This document shows positions 36,133 through 48,800 of a stretch of DNA of 64,000 nt, piece by piece. Below the pieces are notes generated by a model that searched no databases, was not told where the DNA came from, and worked only from the letters and a program-made list of their open reading frames with translations. The position numbers and the translations under genes were made by a program. Numbering within the stretch: the stretch's first letter is position 1; each line of letters opens with the position of its first letter. The stretch is from Tribonema minus (taxonomy: Eukaryota; Sar; Xanthophyceae; Tribonematales; Tribonemataceae): assembly GCA_017506865.1 (NCBI GenBank), contig JAFCMP010000514.1, positions 496,001 through 560,000 on the forward strand, given 5' to 3'.

Positions 36133-39100
36133 CTGCGGCAGCAGCGGAGGCGGGCGACGGCGGCGGCGGCAGCGCAATTTGTTGCGTCAATGCCACAAGT
36201 GCGCTTCTTGAGTTGAGGTGCGAGCACTGTGATTTGCATGGTTGCAGGGGCGAGATGGTGCACAGTAAGCAGTGAAGCGGGGTCGACGTCGTGCGGTAGC
36301 AGCGGCAGGCGCCGCGCCACCTGCGCGGCAGCAGCGGAGGCGGCGGCAGCGTCGGCGGGGCACTCTGTTGCATCAACGCCAGAAACGCGAGCGCGTTGTT
36401 TGCTACGTGATGTGCGATCAATGATTTGTGATCCCTGCAAGATTGCACGGGCTAGACGGTGCACAGTAAGTGGTGAAGCGGGGTCAGCGCCGTGCGGCAG
36501 CAGCGGCAGGCGGCGCGCCACCTGCGCGGCGGAGGCGGCGGAGGCGGCGGCGGCAATGGCGCAGCCTGATGCATCAATGCCAAAAGTGCATTTTTCGCCA
36601 TTCGAAGTGCGAGGACGGTGGTGCGCATGGTCGCAAGGGCGAGACGGCGCACAAGTGTGATGCAACTGCGTTGCAGCCTCCTAGACCTCATCCTAGCTCT
36701 AATACCAACCCTTGTTCCACTTCAAGTCCTTACCCTAGCTCCCTGAGCGCTGCTACCCGCTCACCAGCATGTCGTACACGCCATCACAGGCCTGTGCTTT
36801 GGCGTGCTCAAAGTGTGCGTAGAACTGCTAATCCTAACCCTACCCCTGAACTTAGCACCCAAAAAATACTGAGCGCTGCTACCCGCTCACCAGCATGGCG
36901 CACACGGCGTCAAAGGCCTGCACGTCCGTGTCCTCACAGTGCGACACAACTGTCACTTGCTCATCCTAGCCCCAGCCCTGGTTCTAACCCTAGACGTATT
37001 TCTAGCTCTTGAGTACCGCTACTTCAACTTTCTGGATCAAGAAGTTGCACTCACCAGCATGGCGTACACGCCGTCAAACGCCTGCGCGTCTGCGTCCTCA
37101 AAGTGCGCGCAGAACTGCTGCCGTTCGTTCCTCACCCTATTATAATCATCCTAGCCCTAGTTCCAAGCCCTAGCCCTAGCCCTTGAGCGCTGCTACCCGC
37201 TCACCAGCATGGCGTACACGCCGTCGAACGCCTGCGCGTCCGCGTCCTCAAAGTGCACGCAGAACTGCTGTGTCGCGTGCGGATACAACGGCGGCGTGAC
37301 CCACTCCATGAACGCCCATTTTCACAACCTCAACCCTTACTGCAACCCTAGACCTAGGTATTTCTACCTCTTGGGTACTGCTTGCTACTTCAAGACTTGT
37401 ATGCTCACCAGCATGGCGTACATGCCGTCAAACGCCTGCGCGCCGGCATCCTCAAAGTGCGCGCAGAACTGCTGCCATTCGCTCACCCTAAACCTAACCC
37501 TACTCTGAAATCTAGTGTCAAATCCTGAGCGCTGCTGTATGCTCACCAGCATGGCGTACACGCCGTCGAACGCCTGCGCGTCGGCATCTTCGAAGTGCGC
37601 GCAGAACTGCTGCGTCGCGTGCGGATACACGGGCGGCGTGAGCCACTCCATGAACGCCCCGCCCTCCCACAGTCCCGTCCTAATCTCATCCTCCATGCGG
37701 TTCTCGCCCTCGATTGCCACGGGCGTGCGGATGGTGAACTTTCCGTGGCGCAGGTCGCGATCCCAGGAACCTTCCGCGCGCACGTTCCGCGCGTCGGCGT
37801 GGACGCCGGCGCCGTGGCGCAGTCCCTCGAGGAACGCGCCGCGGAACGTGCTTCCGTCGCTGTACCGGAACGTTCCTGCGCCGTCGAACCTGTGAGAGGA
37901 CTCATCGTGGGTGCAGTGTCAAGGGATGAGGGTCGTAGAGTCAGAGTCAGGAGGTGGAGTCAAGTAGCGGCAAGCGGAGGTGGCGGTGCATGCACACACC
38001 GCGCCTCTCCGAGCTTCGCGCAGTATAATTGTGCAGTTTGCAGTGCGGTGCATGTTCGAGGGGGTACTGTAAAAGTAGCATGGAGTATGGCAGGACGTCC
38101 ATCCCTCCAGCACATTATTTGCCCTATGAGCTTATGTGCGCGCTGAGAAAACATCAGCACTTCGGCACCAGTGCAGCGCCTACATAGCCCCCCCCCCCCC
38201 CCCCCCCTCCCGAAAGTGCGCCTCGCACGAGAATCACACATGGCCGATTGCATTAGCACAACGCCAACTTGAACACACAGAACATGAATGTTTGACTTGT
38301 GGCCAATTGCTGCAGCAGCGGCGATCACAGTTGCTGGTAGAAGGCGCTAGCGGCTAACCACTCCTTGTCACCTAGAGCTCCGCAATCTCTTGAATCGTTT
38401 CTTCAAATACCCCCGCCCCCCTGCCCCCCCCCCCTGCCCTCACCTGTTGTCCTTGAACTCCCCGTAGTACACATCGCCGAGCGCTGTCGCGTACAGCCCC
38501 GTCCCCTCGCGCACCCCCCTCCTGGCCTCACCCACATACATGCTGCCATCCCCCCACCGCCACTCCCCCTCCCCATGCGCCAAGTCCTCGACCCACTCCC
38601 CCGAGTACGAGTCTGAGTCGTCGGCGGAGGAGAGGGTGCCGAAGCCCTGGCGGCGGCCGCGGTGCCACTCGCCGATGTAGATTGTGCTGTCTGCGAAGAG
38701 CTGTGTTCCAAAGCCATGTCGTTCCTGGGGGGGGGGGGGAGGGGCAAACAGGGAGGTATGCACGCTCAGAGTACATCAGTATCGAGGATACTTCTAGGTG
38801 TGGGTGCGGATATACAGTTTATATTGTGAAGCCCTCACTGGCGGCGGCCGCGGTGCTGCTCGCCAATGTAGAATGTGCTGTCTGCAAAGAGCTGCGTGCC
38901 AAAGCCATGACGCTCCTGGGGTGGGGGGGGTATCAGGGGGGTATGCGCGCCCAGAGCACATGATTATTGAGGATACTGTTGAGTATGTATGCGGGTAAAT
39001 AGTACTCTGTAAAGCCTAAGAGCGGTCGCAGTGCCATTTGCCCATGTGCATTGTGCCGTCTGCAAAGAGCTGCGTGCGAAAGCCATGTCGTTCCTGGGGG

Positions 39101-39866
39101 GTGGAAACGGCGGCGTAGGGTTACAGGGGTATGGAGGCACCAGCGGACGTTAGTAAGAGGTGTGAAGATGTGTATACTTTAAGTGTAAGCTAGGGTTACG
39201 GTCAGGTTATGAAATCCAGGGTTGGGTAACATTAGGTGTGAGGGTGGTGATGTAGGGATAAGGGGTGGACAGGCACTAGCCCAAAACTGCGATGTGAAGC
39301 CGTTGGGCTCCTGAAGGCACAGCCAACAGCGTATTAAGGTGCAGACGTGAACACCAAGCCACTGCATGTGACAGCATGGTCAGTGGAGTAATCACTGTTG
39401 ACAAAACTAAACACCGTGGCAGAGTAGGCCACGCAAGGTGGACCAAATGCAAAGTGCAGAACAGCACTAGACCGGGGCAGGCTGGATTGCAAAGAAGTGA
39501 TTACTAAGTGGGTGCTTGTGTAAGTGGAGAAACGATACTAACGCAGGGTCGGAACAGTACTGAACTGGTGCTGGACCAGTACGTGGTGGACTACTTAGAG
39601 TAACTCCACTGTGGTGAGAACCTGTGCAGGTATGTAGGCACATGCAATGTACGCGTGTAGGTTTCATGCTCCATCAGCTGTCATCAGTAACCCTAGCCCT
39701 AGTTCCATCCCTAACCCTAATCAACCCTTGATGTAGGATGCCGTACCTCGTCGACGTAGCTGCCCTCGTACACCTCGGCACCACCCCCCAGCGTCACCCT
39801 GAAGTCCCCATTCACGCACGCCTCGTCAAAATGGTTATCCACCAGGGGCCCCTCAAACACCGCGCC

Positions 39867-39899
<33 letters not shown>

Positions 39900-42800
39900 G
39901 CCGCCGCCTTCACCACCACCGCCACCACCACCGCCGCCGCCGCCGCCACCGCCGCCGCCTCCGGCGCCGCCGCCGCCGCCGCCGCTGCCGCCGGCGCACG
40001 TCCACACCCCCCAGTGCCCCCCGCGGCGCGCCCTGGGAGGGACGCGGCCGTCGCCATCGAGCCAGTGCTCAGCGACGTAGGGGCCCTCGTAGCGCGCGCC
40101 GCCGTGGAAGAGGAGCGTCACAGGCCTCGCCTCCGCGAGCGCGCCGCGGCGGAAGCGCCCCGCCGCCGCAGCGTACTTGGGCCAGCGCGCGCGGCGGCGC
40201 GCGGGGCGCTGCGCGTAGTCCATGCGCGTCTTGAGACGCAGCGGCGGGGGGTCGAGGGAGACGACGTGGATGGCGCCGCTGGAGGCGGTGTTGGCGACGG
40301 TGCCGCCGCCGCGCAGGCTGGTGACGCGGCACTCGTAGCAGCCCTCCCAGTCGGGGCTGCGGGGCGGGGGGGAGGTTAGGGGGGGGAGAGAGGGGGGGCG
40401 GGAGCAGAGAGAGGGGGAGAAGGGGGGGGGGTACCATCTTGAGTGCATTGAAGAGCGGGGGGGGGTCGCAGCACTTTGAGGGCTTTGTCCGGAACGCAAG
40501 GGGTGAAACAAGGTGGCTGGTGGTGCTCCCAATTGGTGATCTTCAGCTGTGCCAGCAGTGCGTAGATGCAGCACGCGTTCCTGTGGTGCTCGTCCCTGAG
40601 CACTGCTTCAGCATGCAGTTGCTGCCCATTACCGCCATGGTAGCCATGCTTCGACAGCCTCTTTTGTATAAGCAGCACGTACGGCAGCACACGTCATGTA
40701 GCAAGCACCCGTGCCACCGCATGAACAAAGGCATAGTACCTACCTCAGGTGCACCGCATCGACCGTGCGCAAGTACAGCAACGCTCCGCCCAGCAGCTCG
40801 CGCCGCTCCTCCGCGAGCGCCGCCACCGCCCCCTCCGCCGCCGCCGCCACCGCCGCGTGCCGCGCCAGCTCTGCCGCCGCCGCGACGCCGCGCTGCGCTG
40901 CCAGCCGCACCTGCGCATCGCTCAGGCGGACGCGCGTGCGCTGCGCCGCCGCCGCAGCAGCCTCTTCGCGCAGCGTGAGGAGGGCGAGGCGGCGCTCGAA
41001 GTCCGGGCGGCGCGCGGCGGCGGCGGCAAAGTCGGGGTGCGTGACGGGCGTGCCGCAGTTGCCGCAGACGACGCGCCACGCGTTGCGCGGGACGTTGAAG
41101 CATGCCTGCTTGCCTGCGGGGAGGGGGCGTCACCGAGGGAGCGCCACAGCAAGAGGATAGAGTTAGGATAGAATGAGCCGGTGGTATGCTGTGCAGACGA
41201 CGCTGTGCAGCACACTGAAGGGGGTAAAGGTAGTGGTTTGCTTGCGAGGACGGCAAGCGCCTGTCGTGCGCAGTGCAGGGCGGCAAGCGCCTCTCGTGCG
41301 CAGTGCAGTGGCCTGCGGGGAGGGCGTGCGTTGCACGGCACGCCGAAGGCCGCCTGCTTGCCTGCGGGGAGGGGGCGTGCGCGGGTGTGTCGCGTTCGCG
41401 GGAGCTGAGTGTGTGTAGTGAATGGCGCGGGGGTTTGATGAGGGGTGTGTTGTTCAGGCGTTATGATGCGGGCTTGATGCCAGTAAGAGCAAGGCAGGCT
41501 TATGACACGTGTTTGAGGGCCCCACTACCGCAAACCGCTTTGCCAAAGGTGACGCGCCACCTGTCGTGGTGCCATAATCGGCTGAGTTGAGCAGCTGAGT
41601 AGCACTGAACCACCATCGCGCATTGTTATCACCCCTTCCATACCATGCTTTGCAGTGCAGCAAAGGCATCCCCCTACCCCCCAGACACACAAACTCAAAA
41701 GCGAGCGCCAACATACACTTCAACTTCAACCCCCCCACACAAACCACTCACAGTGCAGGCACCGGAACTTGCTGGCGCCCTCCAGATCGGGCTCGCTCCA
41801 AATCTTGACTTGAAGTTGAGCGCGCGTCTCCCCCGCAAGTTCAAGCCCATCCTTGTACCACTGGTACGACGGCGGCGGCCACCCCGTCGCCGCGACTGAC
41901 AGCGCCAGAGTCTCCGGCGGCGTGGCCAGCGGCGGCGGGGTCACGAAGACCCCCGGCGAGGCGGCGGCCACGCGTGGCGGCGTCTCGCGCGCGAGCAGCA
42001 GCTGCATGCCGCGCAGCGCTATCCCCGCCGCGGAGCCGTGGTTGTCGAGGAGCGTGAGGCGCCAGTAGCGCGCGCGCGTGGCCCCGTCAGCGCGCGGCGG
42101 CACGTCGAACGCCTGCCAGCGCGCGCTGAGCGCTGCCTCGCGCGGCGGGTCGAGGCACGGCACCCACGCCTCGCCGCCGCGCGCGTCGCGCTCCTCGCCG
42201 CTCGTGCACGCGTCCAGTGCGATGCGCCGCGGGCACGTCGCGTTGCAGAGGCCGCGCACGCGCAGCCGTCCGACCGCGCGCGGCGCGCCGAGATCGTAGA
42301 TCACCCACTGGTTCGCGGCGGCCCCGTACGGCGTCGTCCACAGCGCGCCGCCGCCGTCGTCGTCGTCGTCGCGCAGCGTGTTGGCGGCGGCGAAGGCGGC
42401 GTCCGCGCAGCCCGAGGATGCGAGCGCGCGCACGCCGGCGCCGCGGATCACGCGCCGCGCGTCGGCGGCGGCGCGCGCGCGGCAGGCGCGCCACGCGCAC
42501 TGCAGCGCCAGCGCCGCCGCCGCCTCGCGCGCCGCGCGCGCCGCCGCGGCGAGCGCGCGGCGGCGTATCGCCCAGGTGCCTGCGGGGTCGCGGCAGCAGC
42601 GGCGGGGGCGGGGGCAGCGGTGGCGCTGCACAGATTCAGGGTGAGAGTATGTGCATGTGTCCGGGGTACATGGGCACGATTGGTGCATAAGCGGCGCAGA
42701 GCGCTGAGCCGGTCCAAGGGAAATCTTGGCGCCACCATTCACGTGTGCTGCTGCGCGTCTGGCCACCGCTGTGCAGCACGACGCTTGTACTCGCCACCTC

Positions 42801-45800
42801 ACAACCACAGTAGGGAACGGGATAAAGGCGCCTACCCGCAACATCTCAAGCGCTCTCCTTCGTCGGCTCCGTGTCTGTGAAGCATCTGTGACCGCCATGC
42901 ACGAACACACGGGGGGCTGAATCTGTGCGGCAGCGCTCACCGAGCCGCAGCGCGATCCACGTCGCCTTGTGCGTGCGCAGCGCCTCCGCCCTGAGCGCCG
43001 CCTTCCGTTCCGCGGCGTCGCGCCACAGCGCCGCCACGCGCGCGCGCGCGCGCGCTTGCAGCGCCACAGGCACTGCACGCGCGCCGCCGCCATGCCCACC
43101 GTTGCCACCACATCCACAGCGCTCAGCGCGATGACGCAGGGGTAGCGCGCGACGCCGGCCGCGGCCCAGCGCGCGCGGGGCGCGTTCCAGTCGCCGCGCA
43201 GGTACGCCGCGACGAACGCGCTGCGCGGGTCGCGCAGCGGTGCGTGTGGGCGCCGCGCGCTGCTGCAGGGCGGCAGCGCCCCATCGCCGCCGCCGCGCGC
43301 CTCCAGGATGCCGAGGCCCCGCACCACGAGGGGAAAGCCGGCGGTCGCCGCGCAGCGCGCGAACGCGCCGTCGAGGATGCGCCGCAGCCGCTTGGTCCCC
43401 ACCAGCGCGTCGCGCCCGAAGGTGGGCAGCCACTGCGGCACCTCGGCGTCGCGCCAAGGCGCGGCGCGCGCGGCGCGGCGCCGCGCGGCCTCGCGGCGCG
43501 CCAGCAGCCCGCGCGCCGCGCGCTGCGCCGCCGTCGCGCTGCGCCGCTCCAGCTCGCGCCGCGCGCGCCACCGCCGCGCCGCCTCGCGCCGCGCGAGCCA
43601 GCGCCGCGCCGCCGCCTGCAGCGCCACCACCGCCGCGTGCGCGCGCCGCCGCCGCGCCAGCTCCCGCCGCGCCGCGCACCTCCGCGCCGCGCACTGGATG
43701 ACGGTGGCGTTGCGGCGGCGGCGGCGCAGCGCGCGCAGCGCGGCGCGCGCGAGGCGTGCGCGCCAGGCGGACTGCAGCGCGAGCGCGGCGGCGGCAGCGG
43801 CGGCGCGCAGCGCGGCGCGCTCGGCGCGCGCGGCGGCGGCGCGGCGGCGCGCGATGAGGCTGCGCGCCCAGCAGCTGAGCGTTGTGGCCGCCGCGTCCTC
43901 CTGCAGGCGGCGCACCACGTCTTCGTCCGTCATGCGCGGCGCCCACTGCAGCTCGAGGTTGACGACGCCGCGTGGCTGGCCCTTGAGCGACGAGTAGAGG
44001 ACCTCGTGGCGGCGGCTGCCGCAGAGGGGCAGGCTCACCGCGGTCTTGCGGCCGTGCGCCAGGTCGCTGCGGCGGCGCGGCACGGCGGCGCGGAATGCGA
44101 GCGGCGGACGCTGGGTCATCGTGCGTAGATATATGTGTACTTCGAAGTACAATCACCACAACACTGTTGACACTGCTTCGAGCGTGTGGATGTTGTAGTC
44201 TGACAAACGGTTAGGGGACCACAAAGACCCTGTCATCATGGTTCCGACAACAAACTTTCACCTTGTACCCCCGCGTACCATTGCATGTGACCATTGCGCG
44301 CAGAACTTCGACCTACTGCTTCAGCAACTTCAAAGACTGCAGCAGTGCTCTAAGGTGCGAAATGGCAGCGGATGGAATCTCCCTTTCAGCACTACGCGAC
44401 CAGCACCTCGCGATGCATTACCATGTGTCACCATGCGTTACCACGCATGTGCTGGGAGCGCATGTCAACACAATCCAGGCACTCAAAGCATCGGTCAACT
44501 TGCATTCACCGTCGCAGTACGCCAAGGCCCTGCTGTTTTTGCTCTCGTTTCCCCCTTCATAGCACTCACGGCAACATCAGACCCTAATCCCAATGATGGC
44601 CTGCTGTCATTGCGTATCACATACATATAACTGACCTCATCCTGAACCCTAACCCTAATGCTAGGAGTGCGTGCAGCAGCGCTTGCGCGCTCACCTCAAG
44701 TGCACGGTCGCGACGCCGATGAAGTCGCTGCCAAAGCTGTCCTCGTCCCAGCACTCCACCACGAGCTCCGCGGCGGGATCCGTCACGTCGATGTCGAAGT
44801 GCTCATCGAACACCGGCTGCAGCGTCGATCGCTGCGTCGCCGTGCGCCGCGCTGCGCCATTGCAGCGCAGCACGAGGAACGGGTCGCTGCCGCTGGCAAA
44901 CATCCCGGCGTCCATCGCGGGCAGATCGCGCGCGCTCACTGCGTGCACGCGCAGCGTCCTCTCCTCGGCGCTGAAGCCCCAGCCGTCGAGGAACTCCGCG
45001 CAGCCGGCGCCGTGCGGAGCGCTGCCGTCCGCGCTCCACTCGCCGTGGTAGAGGGCGTGGCCGTCGGCGCGCACGTGCAGGCTGCGCGCGAGCGCCGCGA
45101 AGCGGAAGCCGCGCGTGAACACGCGCCGCCGGTCCACCGCCGCCGCCGCAGCCTCGCGGCCTCCTGCGTAGTCACCGCCGTCGTCATCGTTGCAACTGTC
45201 GCTGTAACCGTCGCTGTAACTGTCGTCGTAACAGTCGTCGTAGTAGCGGTCGGCGGCGGCGGCGACGCGCGAGGCGCTGAGGCGGGTGCGCTGGAGCGCT
45301 GCTGCAGCCCCCGCGCGCACGCCCGCGGCGGCGGCGTCAAGCGCCGTGTAGGGCCGGTACAGGGGGGCCGGTCCCAGCAGGGGGCGCGTGGGGTCGGGGT
45401 CGAATTGGGCAACCGCCGCATCGATGCGCCGCGCGCGCAGCCGGCGGCGCAGCTCGCGGTCAAGGATGCGGCGCTGGCGGCGGTCCTGCGCCCAGCGGCG
45501 CAGGCGCGGGGGGACCTGCGCGGCGTTGAAGGGGGGGTTGCGGCGGCGGGGGGGTTTGTGTGTGAGTTGACTCGTGCGGCAGCGAGTCGACTCGTGCGCG
45601 CTTGTGCAAGAGGAGTGGCCGTTTCAGAAGCGCTGGGGTACTTGGGTGAGGCTTCGGAAGGGGACACCAGGTGCCTGGAGCCAGGACTAGGGTTGGGGTT
45701 GGGGTCAGGGTTAGGGGTGACGCTACCTGCAGTTACTGCCTATCCCATTGAGCGCAAAGCGCGGCAGCGGATTGGCTATGAGTTGGATCTTTCATGCGTG

Positions 45801-48800
45801 CAAGAGAGCAGCATGCTCGTGAGAAAATGCATCTTATCAGTTGTTTTACAAGCGCTGCGGCACTTGGCGAGTTTCTTGGGTGCGGACCAGCGCTGAGCTT
45901 GTTGCTTTAATACCATCCTCATACATCATGTCGTGCACAAGTTTGAAGATAGTGGGATGCACGTGGCAACAACGTGAGTGTCATGGGCAAAATGGCGTTT
46001 GCTGGCACGCGTACAAATAAGTGCGGAAATCCCCCATGGTGTGCATGCAAATGGCGACGGGCGCGCATAATGCGCCAGCACGCAGCAGGGCTGGTATGTA
46101 ATCGCTACTCTGAGGTAGGTATGGTAATTGTTGCCGCGCACCTCAAGTGCAACTGGCAACCATCCATCGCAGAACAACCTGAAACATCACATATGTGTGC
46201 AGTCAGGGGCGCACCTCAGGCGGGACCGGCACCGCCGCCGGCGCCACGCGCGGCGGGATGGCGTGCGCCATGATGAGCATGCGGATGGCAGGATATGTGG
46301 CAGCGCTCAGTGCATCGAGCACCGTCAGCAGGAAGCGCCGCCGCTGGTGCAGGCGGTTCCACTGCTGGTGGCGCATGCGTGCGGTGAGCCTGCGGGGAGA
46401 GAGTTCAGAGTTTAGAGTTCAGAGGCCTGTGGTGTACTGTGTGTGAACTGATGGGGTGCACGCTGGTGTACTGACAGTGTTGAAGGGCCGTGGTGAGGGC
46501 AGCTGATGGGGGTCATGCAAGCCCTTACCCTAATTGCTCTCATACTACACAGCTGAATGTGTGCTCAGCTGTGTTGCTGCCACCAGCGACTGCGCCGCTG
46601 CTACCGCAACAACCCCTGCCGCCTTGGCTTGAGCACCCCTGGCTGATACCCAGCAATACTATGTGCCAATACAATAGAAGCACTTTACATGCGCGCGTCT
46701 GACGCACCGTCAGACCAAAGTATACATAGCATCTGTGCCATATATATACCCATGTAAATACCCGCAACCGTGTACATACTCGCAACCATACCCTTTGTAC
46801 TTTTATTATATTCCACTTGTGGCTGTGGAAATGCCATGCTGTAGGTGTGTCGCCTTGTTTTCACTCTTGGATGTAGCATGCCCTTTGTACCTGTGTGCTA
46901 GAAGGCCTCGGACGATCCGCTGCATACCAAACACCTCTGGGCCATACTTTGAAGCACCATACCTGCCTTTGTGCCTAAAGCATACCATACCCCACACACC
47001 TGCTTTTTCAGCACCCTTGCTCCATACCCTGCATCCCTTTGAGCCAGAAACCCTCGCACGACGCGCTGCACGACGCATGCGGCCGCGTACGGCACCCACG
47101 TCATATGCATACACCCATGTACATACCGCCCGACCATACCCTACATACCTTCGAGCCAGGAAACCTCGGACAACGCGCTGCACGGCGCGCGCTGCTGCGA
47201 ACGGCACCCACGTCCTCCGCTGCTCAGCGGCCCACGCCAGCAGCCCCGGCGACAGCGCCGTCAGCTCTGACACGGGCAGCTGCCGCGGGGCCATCGGCGG
47301 GATGCGTACCAGTCGCGGCAGGGTGTCGTCGTGCTCTACTACCCTGTGACGGTAAGTTGAAGAGCGCAGAGTTGAAGTGGGAAGGGTGAGGCTTAGGGTT
47401 AGGGTGAGGGTTAGGGTCACGAGCGGGATGCGCACCAGTCGCGGCAGGGTGACGCCGTGCGCCGCCACCCTGTGTGAGATGTTCAGCTTGAGTTGACAGA
47501 GTTGAGCTGAAGTTGAAAGGGATAGGGTTGAAATGAGCGTGCGATGCGAGTCACGGAAGGGTGTCATGCTACGCTACCCTCTGTGTAATGACCAAAATGA
47601 GTTGACAGTTTTGGGAGTGTTTTAGTGTGAGGTTGTGGGTGCAATGGGACGTGCACTACTGTAGGTGCGGCAGAGTTTCATGGTGTGCCGCCACCTCTTT
47701 GTGACCTCGTCAAACTCGAGTTGGCAGAGTCGAAAGAAAAAGTCAGTGCGAGGATGGGCGTGCGGTGCGATGCGAGTCACTGCAGAGTGTCGTTGTGCAT
47801 CGGCGTTCCATGTGTCATGTGCACATTGTGCTTGCGTAGATTGACTCGGGTAGAGTCAGCACGCGGCGACGTCGAAAGCACGATACGAGCAGAGTCAAGA
47901 CCGACTCAACGAAAAGCACTGCTGGCGCTACTGCATGGTATGGCGTTGGTGATGAGGGCACTATAACAGGGCACGACTACCACCAAGACTCAAGTACGAT
48001 CGGAAGGAGAGCGTCACGTTCAGGCCCGGCTGCACCCAGGTTCCACAATTTCGACAACGCCGCTCCAGCGAATGCTCCCGGGCCACAAGCAGTTGAAAGC
48101 AGGATTTGAAATTAAAGCCCGGTGCTGGGCTTACGGGCAGGTGAACGGCATTGGGATGAGCGAGACGTAACGTGATGTGCGGAAACAGTTGGGGTCAGGG
48201 TGCGCGATTAGGGGTGGCACTAGGGTTAGGGTTAAAGGGTTACAGGGTTACAGGGTTAGGGCATTGCACGAGTGTGCATGTACGTCGTGCATCTGGTTAA
48301 AGGTCGGCTTGCGGTGCATTGCATCGGATCAGGAAATGACTGCGTAAAATTCGCACAGTCGCTATACGTGCCCTCAACGAGGCAAGGTGGCTCCCTGCTT
48401 AGTATCAGTACCTCAACCATCAATTCTGAAATCTCAACTCTGGCCATCTCTGCGATCTTAACTCTGGCTCCCTTAGCGCGCTCAGCACGCGCGCACCATT
48501 GCATCATTGACCCTACCCCTAACCCTAAGTCAACCTCAACCCTAAGACACAACGCTCAGCCCTGGCCCCACAACCAAACTCGACATGCACGCTACTCCGT
48601 ATTCCGATCATGACAGCACATCATGCATACATACGTCGGAGCGCCGTCGTCATTGCCGCCGCCGCCGCCGCCCTTGGCCGCGATGGCAGCAGCAGCAGCG
48701 GCAGCAAGCGCGCTTGCGGCGCCACAACCCCATACACACATACCCCTGTGACAAACCAAACACATATATACACGCACCTCGGAGCATCATCCTCATCATC

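Noticed and set aside
36760..37620. CRISPR-like direct repeats
   Set aside because: Repeat units are long, diverged, contain coding sequence and splice donors, and lie in a eukaryotic intron. The spacers are not uniform.
43244..44128. 294-codon plus-strand ORF and similar frames opposite exon 15
   Set aside because: Antisense to the C2/IQ exon, where the minus frame has clear domains and correct splice phases.
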